64,000 bases of DNA, from contig ARYC01000258.1 in assembly GCA_000711775.1 (NCBI GenBank), positions 101,862 to 165,861 of the forward strand. Reading direction: 5' to 3'. The DNA comes from Oxytricha trifallax (Eukaryota; Ciliophora; Spirotrichea; Sporadotrichida; Oxytrichidae). A model generated the notes under the pieces. The model was not told where the DNA came from. It was given only the letters and a program-made list of their open reading frames with translations, and did no database searches. A program made the translations under genes and the position numbers. Shown piece by piece: positions 33,869 to 44,849 of this stretch; positions within the stretch are counted from its first letter, which is position 1; the number at the start of each line of letters is the position of its first letter.

Positions 33869-34916
33869 TCATTCGTTTAAATCTAAAACTTATTTATATA
33901 CACAAAATCCCCCTTCTCTTGCGCACACTTTAGCTTTATCATCGCTGACTCTCTTAGCAGCACTCTTTATAAAATCTACCGTATTTATCTTCAAGTCGTG
34001 CATAAAGTGATAGAATAGAAGTTTCTTGTAGTGGCCTTTCAATAATCCCCAATATAATTAAATTCCATTAAACTAAGGGCTGTAAGGAACATTAAATAAA
34101 GGTGTTATGTTTAGTCTTTCATATTCCTTCCTTGAGTCTTTAGTTTTATGAACTGACAAGTTATCAAAGAACAGAATAATCTCTTAGTCAGCGTACTTAT
34201 CTCTGAGTTATTGCAAGAACTAATATATTATTCAGTCTTTATAGAACGAGGGTGAATAACATAAGTCTCGAGGCCATTATCTTCGCTGATTCCACCAAGA
34301 ATTGCATGAGTTTATATCTTAACCTTTTAGTCCTAATCTTCTATATTACTATACCTCTTGTACCAAGACCTTGATATAAATGTATTGAATGTAAATACAG
34401 CTTCATCAGCGTCTATAAACTTTATATTATGCTCTTAAGACCTCTGCATTTAATCGAATATATAATTTAAATTAGTCTTATAAAATGGAACATTAAAGTC
34501 AATCACTCTCTTAATGCGATTGACTGTCTTGTAAGATATTCCGTTCTTTTTATATATGTTCGCTATAGATTAAGCAGAGATGTGAAGCTCAGGAAATTGG
34601 CGATGAAACATCACAGCCCTCTAGGCCAGAGAGAAGTGAGCCCAGTATTTAAGAGTCTTATAATTAATTAGATAATTGATATGATGCTGCTAAAATTTTA
34701 GAGGTTTTTTAGGCTAAGAATTAAGCTGCTGTCTCTTTAAATTCAATGCTAATAGACATTGAGACCTCACAGTTACAGGAGATTTATGGAGCAGTCTTGC
34801 AATAGATGTATAATTAAGAACAGGCTAGAGTTATTCACTATATTCATCACATCCATAACGCAACTTAAACAATAAATCTATATACTCGCTGTCATAAACT
34901 GACCCAAACCTCGCAT
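33869..34916 (-). pseudogene. TBE B transposase (DDE)
   Basis: ATG at 34916, TGA at 33869-33871; the length of 1048 shows at least one indel, one of them a missing C just after the start. Segments around the three catalytic residues are present (D in the DEAVFTFN stretch near 34.4 kb, D in VDN...H near 34.17 kb, E in FNGIELYWG near 34.06 kb). Convergent with the 22-kDa gene, with the two stops only 7 bases apart. Confidence 0.75.
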
Positions 34917-35054
34917 ATACTCACTTAAATCACTAATATTTAAACATTAAACCCCTACATAAACCCTATTAAAACCCTAATAAAGTATGCCTTAATAGTC
35001 TACTTTTATCAATCAAAATCTCAATCAAATTACTGAAAGGGTTTTGGGGTTTTG

Positions 35055-35925
35055 AATCTTTACGAGTTGTCAAAGTAGTATGAAAAACTGCAAGAAATGG
35101 GTAGTGTTTAAGATTAAAGTAAAATCGATGGTACTAGAACAGCAATAGGAAGCTAATACGTATTATAGAACTATACAGATTAAATCAGTAAACTTGCAGT
35201 TGGGGTAGTTGGAAGGGACTTCAGAGTTAGCAAGTTATAGAGCATAACTGAGAATAACTAAGTTACTGGCCCGGAGGACTGAGGGTTTTTATCTACTCTT
35301 ATAATAAACCACATTGCTCTGGAGCTTAAAGCCGAACCAGTATTTCAAGTCTTTGCGAAAAACTGGCTGAACATGCAAAGGTATTACCTTATGTTTAACC
35401 TACCTTGAGATAGGATACAGCAAAATGTAAATAGGAAGAGGATCAGGGATAGCTATAAAGGAGGAGGAAATGGTAAGAAAATTGGAAAAGAAAAGAAATA
35501 TTATATAGCACCTAGCAACCGAGAAGATGGGTGCATACTCGATACGATTCAAAAATTAAGTAAATTGATTGGACGACAAAATCTAGAGGGAGAACTTGAA
35601 AGGATTATTTGAACAAGAATTTACAAATTCCGGCGGGAAATTCACTCATATTGTCGAAGAAGTCTTCGAGTAGAAGATTATCTATTTAAGTAAGATACTA
35701 AACCAATTTAAGAAGTAATATAGGAAAAGGAACATGTAATTGAATCAGTAGACCATAAAATGATGGAGAAGCTTAGATTCCACCCATTAAATCAAATATC
35801 AAAAACGAAGAGGATGGGCTTCTCAGACTAACCTACAGAGCAGAACAACAGATATGAAAACAAAAAATCGTCTTAGAGACAGATGGAACAATTATCTGAT
35901 TCTGATATCTATGTATACTTTTGAG
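35055..35925 (+). pseudogene. Unrecognised coding tract U, part 2
   Basis: After AAT the plus strand reads NLYELSKQYEKLQEMGSVQD and stays in one frame for almost 290 codons, with three TGA codons (after TGPED, after YLMFNLP, and after GELERII) and no other break. It ends with a TGA near 35925. Late segments are Lys/Arg-rich (RRSLRVEDYLFKQD). The consistency of the frame over 870 bases argues for a real gene. The TGA codons suggest decay of the copy. Function unknown; it may belong with the protease tract at 37490-38650 on the same strand. Confidence 0.5.
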
Positions 35926-37489
35926 TATTTTTGCAATTGTGAGTTTATCTAACAATTTATTTTATTTACCTAAAAGGTTTTATTACTACAACTAAAATTT
36001 TATGTAATCTTTAATCATTAATTTGAACAAAGAATAATGTATTATTAAATTTTGTCCTGCATATATAATTTAATATATAACTTATAGATTTTTAATAATC
36101 TGGATTTTGTGAGTATATTAATTTTATCAACTCCTATTATAAATATTTGACTGAAAATTTTTTATATTAATGATATTGATTATATAACAATTAACTATCA
36201 AATAATTTCTCTTGCAAATCAATATATTGTTCTTAATATAATTAAGTTATACTGATTTGAGTCTATATCTAAACCTTTAAAATATTTTAGTTTGATGTTA
36301 TTTTTTCCTTAATAAAAGGATAAAGTTATTATTTCGCTTGTAATAGCTAGTTTTATTTTTGATGATTAAAGCGACAAGTATTTTTATAAAATCAGTAACA
36401 AAAATAGTTAATTCACAATGTTATGTAATATCATATTAAGTGAAATAAAATGCTTATCTTAGTTGTTTTAAGTTAAATGAGTTAAAATATCGCTTCTTAG
36501 TTAAAATTAAAAAATATATTGCCAAAAGTGTCTTCATGAAATCTATGATAAACATACTTACTACATCGAGTATGGTTTATAAATTAACACAGTTCCGTTT
36601 ATACTACCTGTATATGCTGACGGTTGTCTAAAGCAATAGTGGTTACAAAGATGATTAGGACCAGAATTGGTCTATTTACATTTAATTTCAATTATAAAGT
36701 CAATCCAAACCGCATAAACAATAGACAAGCAAAGAAGAACAATATAGAGAAAGAAAGTAAGACCAAAAAAGATTTTATCTTTCAAAAATGTTTAAATTCA
36801 AAAACATATTATAATTACTAATAAATGTCATTTAGTAATAAAATAATTAAAACAGTGAAAGTTTGAGAAATAATATCTAAATAAATATTCAATAAGAAAT
36901 TAAGAATAGATTAAGGAAATATACCTATACTATTCAATCTTCCATATTTATACTAATATTTGTAATCTTGACCTCTCTCTCACAAAAGTAAAGTATCATG
37001 TGATTTATCGAAATTAAGTGTTTAAAATTGGCTTTCTAATTACTAGGAAAAATATAAATAAAATTAAGGTTAAATAATTTGTTTGTAAATATTATTCTTT
37101 ATGAGGAGATACGTATATGTGAGAATTATAAATAATTTGAGCTAACATTTAAGATATAAAATTTCTATAAGAAAGTCTAATTTTTTAGACTATTTATGAA
37201 ATATTCTTGGACATAAATCTAAAATTAATAATAATAGCAAAATTTTATTCTTTTTAAGACAAAAAATGACATTATATCAATTAATCTTCTAGTGAATATT
37301 ATTTGGTCTAACAATTTAGAAAACTTTAAAAAATACAAACAAAGAAGAATAAACAGGTAGTAATATGATAAAAAAATTAAATCTCAAAAAGCACAATATC
37401 AGATTTTAAATCAGTAATATATATAAATAATATTTTTATTATATAGGTAGGATAAATATTAAAAGATAAATAATATAATACTATCCTGA
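35926..37489. other. AT-rich DNA between two coding tracts
   Basis: No supported gene. A short frame at 36624-36821 (basic, 65 codons from a TTG) has weak coding character only. Confidence 0.4.
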
Positions 37490-38650
37490 ATGACAAAGGA
37501 GTCGTTCAAGCAGAGAAAAGTATTGACTCGACAAACTGGAACTAAATAACAGCAGAAATTGGAGAAAAGAGCAGGATGTAAAGAGCATAATAATTTCAAT
37601 AAACAGATATAGAATAAATTAATTATCCGCATAAACTGGATAATACTCAGAGTATCAGAAATCAAAGAAATATACGATGCTAGAAAGTGAGCTAGAAGTC
37701 TGGCCATGATCTATTAATACAATGATTAAATCAACACAATAATGGTAGAAATAATGGGGAAATGATACTTTGCAAACTAGATTGTATGCAAGCCAGTGGC
37801 TAATCAAGTAACAAACCTGGAAGACTGCGGAGTGATGGCAATATTATTAGCTAATCAATTGAATGGTGAACCCAAGATCCAGACATTTCCCAGGGATTGG
37901 ATAAGCATGCAAAGAAGCCAGAGAATGAGAATTCAAGGATTGCAGCTGATGAGAAGAGAATGAGACAATCGCAGAGAGAAGAAAAGATGCGCTATGGCAA
38001 ACAGAACTATGAATATAAATGCATCACAAACTTTCAAGTAGATGTTTGGAATGAGCTGGTCCTGGGAAACAGAGCTTGAATACAGATGGAGTTAATTCAA
38101 GGCGAGGGAGATGCGAGGTTCAGTGCGACAATCGAGGAAGAAGTGGAAGTAGAAGACAATCTATAAGAACCATGAAATTTTAAAAAGTAAGTTCTTTAAG
38201 GAATTTATGTAAATCTGTATAGAATTTTCTGGGTGCCAACAAATTCTAGAAGAAGTTGGCCTTGCCAGGATATTAAAATTTAACACTAGTTTTAAATTAA
38301 TGATTCAAGATTAACTTTTAAACTTACCTTAATTCTTTTAGGAACTGTAGAGTTAAAACTTCCTAGACTTTATTGAATCTATTCTTGTAAATAAAGCAAT
38401 AAGAAGGTAAAGCAAAGGTGCCAACAGGTAGAGCAGATAAATCCAAACTAATCTAAAACCAATTAGGGAATGATCAAAAGATTTTAGCGATCTAACCGGG
38501 ATCCGTTGAGGAGGAACACGAGGAGAAGGACTTAATTAAGCCAACAACCATGGAAATCATGCCATCTGTACATAGATGAGGAAGAGTAAGCAGCTAAAGA
38601 AGAAAAGAGAATCTGAGAATTACAACAGTAAAGAATTACATTTTCCTTAT
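37490..38650 (+). pseudogene. Ulp1/SENP-like cysteine protease (peptidase C48) pseudogene
   Basis: An ATG at 37490 opens a frame that continues to about 38650 with five TGA codons (first at 37688, 37763 and 37961). The core of the Ulp1 fold is readable. RINWIILRVSEIKEIYDARK matches the HW...I.IYDS strand, with Asn where the catalytic His is expected and Asp in place. PVANQVTNLEDCGVMAILLA matches the Q...DCG box with the oxyanion Gln and the catalytic Cys. The usual basic helix follows (SMQRSQRMRIQGLQLMRRE). Ulp1-type proteases cleave SUMO in the host; they also occur in several DNA transposon and Polinton groups. The lost His and the TGA codons indicate a dead copy. About 180 further codons after the domain are unrecognised. 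Confidence 0.6.
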
Positions 38651-40360
38651 ATATAACATTGTTTTAGTTGTGCATTTAATTTACCTTTAATTATTATTTA
38701 TCTATTTAATAAAATACTAAATATAATTGTAATTTTAATTAAAAACAAGATAAAAAATAGGAAACTTAATATTTTATTTTAAATCAGTATATACCATAGT
38801 TAAATTATAATTTATTAAGATAACTATATATTTTAAATTGTTGATTTGACCCTTTTTTTATATTTTCTGTCAAATTTGAAACTTTCATAAATTTTAACAT
38901 TATTTTTTCCCTTTAAAAATAAAAAAATCAATATCATCCCTTTTTAACTTATTTGGGGTTCATATACGAAATATACTTTTCTTTGTCAATATATGCCTTG
39001 TTACTATTCACAATGCAGCTTATTGCAGGAATTATTTGAAGAAATTACTTTTAATTCAAAAGTTATTTGATAATATTGTCAACAGATGGCATCATCAGAA
39101 TAAGATGAAGAGGTTGATAAATGTATAATTAAAATTTATTAATCAAATTTCATAATTTATTATTAACAAATAATCATATCTGAAATCCTTTTTTTTATAT
39201 AAGATGATTTTATTGCTAAAATTGTAAAATATGGAATTTAAAGAAATAATATTGAATCAAATAATAATAAGCAATCTTAACTGTCGCTAAATACGAGAGA
39301 TATTAATCATAAATTGATTTAGATTTAATTAATATTAATTTAATTAAAAGTTTAAAAAAATATAAATATATAATCATTGGTGGTGGTCTGGCAGGATCAA
39401 TAGGAAATTACTAATAAATATATCTATATATTCTAAATTCTGGGAAGTTTTTAATGTAAGGCACTCTCTAGCTATTTCTAATTGTATTTGATATTGCACC
39501 TATTTTTTGCAATAGAGTTATAAATGTCAAAAAAGACTTAAACTTCATATCTCTATGAAATCTCCTTTCTCTAAATCTAGTATTTTCAGCTGGGTTCAAT
39601 AATTTGGATATAGGCTGCGCATACCATAACACAGACTATAAAAGAGGGATAAATTTGCAATTCATAATAGAGTAGAATATCTGTAAAATATGTGACAATA
39701 CATATAGACGAGGAAACTAACACGAAGGAATATTACTCTCGAATATATAGTTCATTGTTAATATTAATTTTATAATTTTGATAATTGTTCTTAACACCCT
39801 ATCTTTTGGCTTAATTAAAATATTGGAATTTATTGATTCATTTGTTTTTCTCAATTTTCCTATTATCAATAATAAATTTAGTTATATAAATTTGAATTCT
39901 TAACAAAAGTATTATTTAAATAAATTAAAACATAATATTGTTTAATAGTAATTTCAATGATAATTAATTATAATAATTATTAAAATCTTTAATGGTAATA
40001 AATATGATACTTATTTAGAATATCATAAAGAAGATTTATATTATCTTTTTAATATTAAATATGAATAGTAATTATCACCATTATTTCATTACGGAAAAAG
40101 TATTTATTATATAATTTAATAAAGGAATAAAATAAATCATTAAAAATTTAGATTAAGATAAAAGATAAATGAATGAAAGCCAGAATAAAAATAGAATGAA
40201 AAAGATAAATTATTAGCAAAAAGTATATTCGCAAAAGATGGATCGTGTAATCTTCAATATATTTGTAAATTTCTAAAATTTAAAAGGTTTTTATATCTTA
40301 AAGGGATGATGATGATTAATGAGTTATACTCAAAATTAAATATTTAACAATTCATTGTTT
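38651..40360. other. AT-rich DNA without a recognised gene
   Basis: Nothing supported beyond simple AT-rich sequence. At its right edge AATAT (40361-40365) precedes the Rep element. Confidence 0.5.
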
Positions 40361-40366
40361 AATATG

Positions 40367-40544
40367 GCTAAAATACATACATAAGATTAAGAAATCATAG
40401 AAATACAAATTCAGTTTAATATTCTGAATAATTGCAACTGCCACTGATCACATTTATTTTAAGAGAACATTTGATTAAACACATTTATAATTTAACTTTT
40501 AATTATTATAATTAATTATGACAAAATCGTACAATTTGTACATT
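40367..40544. repeat. Left terminal inverted repeat of the Rep element
   Basis: 178 bp, a near match to the complement of 46310-46487 with scattered substitutions. It contains GTACAATTTGTAC, a short palindrome at the inner end. Confidence 0.9.
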
Positions 40545-40749
40545 ATACTATTTGATATTTAAAAGTTTTAATTAATTAAGGCGTACTTTTGAAATCGTAC
40601 AAGCTTACAATCAAAACCCCAAAACCCTTTCAGTAGTTTGATTGAGTTTTTGATTGATAAAAGTAGACTATTAGTGCATACTTTATTAAGGATTTAATAG
40701 AGTTTATGTAGGGGTTTAATGTTTAAATATAAGAAATTTAAGAGAGTAT

Positions 40750-41797
40750 ATGCGAAGTTTGGGGTCAGTCTATGACAGTGAGTATATAGATTTATTGTTT
40801 AAATTGCAATATGGATGTGATGAACATAGTGAATAACTCAAGCCTGTTCTGAATTATACGTCTATAGCAAGGCTACTCCATAAATCTCCAGCAACTGTGA
40901 GGTCTCACTGCCTATTAGCATTGAATTTAAAAAGATAGCAGCTTAATTATAAGCCTAAGAGACCCTTAAAATTTTAGCAGCATCATATTGAATATCTTAT
41001 TAATGATAAGACTCTTAAATACTGGGCTCATTTCTCTCTAGCCTAAAGGGCTGTGATGTTTCATCGCCAATTTCCTGAGCTTCACATTCTGCATAATCGA
41101 TAGCTAACATATAAAAAAAGAACGAAATATCTTACAAGACAGTCAATCGCATTAAGAGAGTGATTGACTTTAATGTTCCATTTTATAAGACTAATTTAAA
41201 TTATAGATTCGATTAAATGCAAAGGGCTTAAGAGCATAATATAAAGTTCATACACGCTGATGAGGCAGTATTCACCTTTAATACCTTCATATCAAGGCTT
41301 GGTATAAGAGGTACAGCAACATTGAAGTATATGACTAAAAGGTTAAGGTTTAAACTCATGCAATACTTGGAGGAATAAGTGAAAATAGTGGCCTCGACAC
41401 TTATGTTATTCACCCTCGTTCTATAAAGACTGAATAATATATAAAATTCTTGCAATAACTCAGAGATAAGTACGCTGACTAAGAAATTATTCTATTCGTT
41501 GATAACTTGTCAGTTCATAAAACTAAAGACTCAAGGAAGGAATATGAAAGGCTAAATATAACACCTGTATTTAATGTTCCTTACAGCCCTTAGTTCAATG
41601 GAATTGAATTATATTGGGGGTTATTGAAAGGTCATTATAAGAAATTGCTGCTCTACCATCTGATGCACGATCTAAAGATAGATACAGTAAATTTTATTAA
41701 GAGTGCTGCTAAGAGAGTCAGCGATGAGAAAGCTAAAGTGTGCGCAAGAGAAGGGAGCTTTTGTGTTTATAAATAAGTATTAGATTTAAACGAATGA
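40750..41797 (+). pseudogene. TBE C transposase (DDE), several frameshifts
   Basis: ATG at 40750 (MRSLGSVYDSEYIDLLFKL), TGA at 41795-41797. The N-terminal helical part (YTSIARLLHKSPATVRSHC) looks like the DNA-binding region of IS630/Tc1-type enzymes. The catalytic Asp is in HADEAVFTFN (near 41260), the second in FVDNLSVH (near 41500), the Glu in FNGIELYWG (near 41605). One-base losses near 41091, 41112 and 41291 break the frame. Length and ends match the other copies. Confidence 0.8.
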
Positions 41798-41803
41798 ATA
41801 AGT

Positions 41804-42570
41804 TCACATATTAAACTTGCCCGTAAAGGATTTGGTTTCTCTTTCTTTTCTTCCTCTTAAGGATTACTTGGGCCCATGTTTCTTCTCTTAGTGCCAGCCC
41901 CTGCATCTATGTTCATCTCGTCTGGATTTTAGAAATCTTTGAAAAATCTCTTACTCAATTCATGCTTTACTTGGGACTTTCTCTATCTTTTTAATTTGCT
42001 GCGCTCTTTTATCAAGCTTATAGCAGTACCAGGTTTTTCTATAAAGTTAGAAGACTTAGCTTACTTGAGATGAAAGGATGCTTTTGAAGTTCCTACAGCA
42101 AAGTATAACTTATTTTAATACCTTGCTTCTCTTTTTCTTCAGGAGAGATGCTGTATCGTTTCTTGTGAGCTTCTTAAATAACTTCATGTAAGTACTCAGG
42201 TTTCAGAGTTGCAAGAACACCAAAGAAGAAGTTTCTCTCTAGCAACTTATTAGAGTTGCAACTTTGATGGAAGGTAGGGACCAAAATCTGGATCACTCAT
42301 AGTATCATCATAGAGGTTTGTTACTGAAATTTCAGGGTAGTTAGCTATCTTTATCATCCTAATTTCATTACTCTTAAAAGCTTTTTTCTCTTCACTTAGC
42401 AATGCTTTTAAGAATGAGATTTTTGTTCCTTCCTGGGTTTAAAAGAACAATCGAACTAACGTTAATATATTACTTGATTAACCAAGAATATAGAGGTTCT
42501 CTTTACTTCTAAATTTTCCTATTAAATCTTGAGATTAAATTCTCTTAATTGCATCATTAATAGACTCCAT
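41804..42570 (-). pseudogene. TBE C 22-kDa gene
   Basis: ATG at 42570 (start MESI in place of MESM), TGA at 41804-41806. It shares the NYPEIS, LLARNFFFG-type and KKRYSISPE segments and the basic tail, with some substitutions and indels. The intron at 42039-42064 is intact. Stop codons of this gene and the transposase are 6 bases apart. No recognised domain. Confidence 0.7.
42039..42064 (-). other. 26-nt intron in the TBE C 22-kDa gene
   Basis: On the complement, GTAAGCTAAG...CTAACTTTATAG; removal gives the same in-frame junction as in B. Confidence 0.7.
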
Positions 42571-43110
42571 CTTACTTCCTCTTTCTAGAAATGTTAATGA
42601 AATTTAAAATCATGGATATCCATTCTAAGTTTATTAAAATCTTACTACAAAATGGGGATGACCTACTGGAGGTCAACCTTGAAAAGATATGATGAGAAGC
42701 ATTGAAAAAATTGCTCCAAGTTTTACAGATTAATTTCCATTTTTATCAAACTATCTCCATTAAATTGCTCCTAATAATGTTTAATTTATTTTAGGAAGTC
42801 CTCCAAATTAAGTTCAAACTTTTGAGGAGTTAAATTTTAAGGTTAAAACTTAATTAGGAGCATATTAAATTAAAAAATTTTTAATAAGTTTATCTCCAAA
42901 TTATGTTCAAACTTGATTTGGATCTCATAGAGAAAAAAACTTCTTTATGAGCACTTTAATTTACTAAAACGAATAAAATTCTCATAAAATAAGTCAACTT
43001 ACAGTCTTTTATGATTAATTAATTTTCTTTCCTCTCAGCAAAGAATCTACCACAGTGTCTTAAACTCTACTGTAATAGTTTATCTCGGTAGATTTTATCA
43101 GCAAACTAAA
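42571..43110. promoter_or_regulatory. Divergent intergenic region of TBE C
   Basis: It separates the 22-kDa and kinase starts by 540 bp. It has degenerate versions of the GGAGGTCCTCC boxes seen in B (for example AGGAAGTCCTCC near 42793) and long T/A-rich stretches. Confidence 0.45.
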
Positions 43111-44555
43111 ATGAGCGCTAACCTGTTAAGAAGTGCGGCATTACTTGGTTCAAGCCAATAAAAGTTATCATTCCAGCAAACAAGAAAAGTAGAGACCAGA
43201 GACATTTGTACTCAGTGGGAGCCTACTTATGACAACTTTGACGAGTCTAGCTTTGAGATTTAAATATAAATTAAGTAGGAGGTTATCAAAGAAGCTGTGC
43301 AATTTGAGGAAGAGGTAAATCAACCCGCCATAGAGCATTAATAATACCAGCCAAAGTTGACTATTAATGCAAAGAATGCAATAAATTTTTACCTTACAAG
43401 TCAACTTATAAGAGACACTTGAGATATACACAACGATATGCCAAGGTTATATCTCAAGCATTAAAAGAAAGATGGAAAGTATGTCTGTGAGTTTTGTGAG
43501 AAGCCATATTCTCATACTAAAGACCTTAAAGTGCACTTAAAGAAAAAGCACAATTAAAGTTTTTATTTATTCATGAACCTACAGGGAATAGATTCCTCTA
43601 AAAGAGAAGATCAAGAAACCCAGAGGAGTCTCTTAGAGTTGAAGTCTAGAAGTAAGTTAAAATGAACAAAGCAGTCAAGAACTTTCCAGTCTCTGAGATC
43701 AATAAAATCATGATTAAAATAGAGGAAATGAAGATTCCTATATTAAAAATCATTGACTTAGATTCTTGCCTAGAAAGCTACCTCACTCTTGAAGATAAAA
43801 TAGAGAAGAGAGTCATTACTGATGACTAATATGCTTACAAGATATATCCATTCAATTACTTCCTTGCTGATGACAAGTTCCAAATGGAATTTACAAATGA
43901 GTATTATGCTCTTTAAAAGGCAAAGTTAAATGAGTGCAGGCATATCATCTAGCTTGATGCTATTTTACTTGGTAAAGATCATGTAGCCTTCAGGCTTCCA
44001 TTACTTGAAATGACTTACAGAGAATTCTTATCTGACAATAGATGTCAGAGATAAATTAGCTAGATAGTATAGCAGATAGTTGAAGGAATTGAAGAGCTTC
44101 ACAAGCTAGGTTATGTTCATAGAGACTTAAAGCCAGAGAATATCATGATGAACTTTCAGCCTCTTAGAGTTTATATTATTGACTTCAACAGAGCTCAAAG
44201 AGTGCAAGCCTCTGCATAAGGAAATGTATACGGCACTCCTGGATATTTCCCAGAGAGAGAGGATTGGAGAGATGGAGACACTTAATGGGATATCTGGGCT
44301 CTTGCAGTAATAATAATAGAGAGCGACATGCCAAGAAACGATTACTTTAGCTGCAGGGGTGAGAGAGATTCTAAGCAAAGAATCAAACAATATCTCGATA
44401 AAAATAAAATAAATGGAGGTCTCAGAGAACTTGCATACTCAACTATTATCAAGCCAAGCTAAGAGAATTAACAAACAATAGAAACAATCAAACATCAACT
44501 TAGAAAGATAAAATTCAGAGAACTGCCACATGACTCTAAGCTTATGTTTGTGTGA
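43111..44555 (+). pseudogene. TBE C zinc-finger/kinase gene
   Basis: ATG at 43111 (MSANLLRSAALLG), TGA at 44553-44555. Finger 1: CKECNKFLPYKSTYKRHL (near 43375). Finger 2: CEFCEKPYSHTKDLKVHLKK (near 43490), C-x2-C-x12-H type. Kinase C-lobe: VHRDLKPENIMMN (near 44120), then IDFNRAQR, where DFN replaces the usual DFG, and GTPGYFPEREDWRDG as activation-segment end. The catalytic Asp of HRD and the metal-binding Asp are kept. Small indels near finger 1 and upstream break the frame. Substrate and role are unknown. Confidence 0.75.
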
Positions 44556-44849
44556 AATATTTTAAAAACTCGCTTGTTATACTCACTTAAAATACTAATA
44601 TTTAAACATTAAACCCCTACATAAACCCTATTAAAACCCTAATAAAGTATGCACTAATAGTCTACTTTTATCAATCAAAAACTCAATCAAACTACTGAAA
44701 GGGTTTTGGGGTTTTGATTGTACAGTTTAGATTTAATGTATTTTTTTTTTAAAAATCAGATTGTTCAAAATGAAGATAGGACTACAGATTAATATATATA
44801 ATATATAAAATTATAATAAAATGAATGTTGAAATGACTTTCAACTTTAA

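Larger units (their letters stand above)
31182..35054. mobile_element. TBE transposon B, 3.9 kb, AAT target duplication
   Basis: Left end CAAAACTCCAAAACCC; right end GGGTTTTGGGGTTTTG. Both are flanked by AAT (31179-31181 and 35055-35057). Order: kinase (-), 22-kDa (+), transposase (-). The right TIR is 138 bp (34917-35054). The left TIR is cut short at about 31283 by a deletion that also removes the kinase C-terminus. It sits inside the coding tract U. Confidence 0.9.
40612..44716. mobile_element. TBE transposon C, 4.1 kb, full length
   Basis: CAAAACCCCAAAACCC at the left and the complement at the right, both TIRs 138 bp (40612-40749, 44579-44716). Orientation is opposite to B: transposase (+), 22-kDa (-), kinase (+). 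Outer bases are AAT on the left and ATT on the right, both fitting the known ANT target. It is inserted in the non-coding left part of the Rep element. Confidence 0.92.

Noticed and set aside
37459..37707. Minus-strand 82-codon ORF
   Set aside because: It is antisense to the protease tract, whose motifs fix the plus strand.
40612..40640. C4A4 repeats taken as true telomeres
   Set aside because: Each is a single 16-17 base unit at a transposon end with a matching inverted copy, not a chromosome end.
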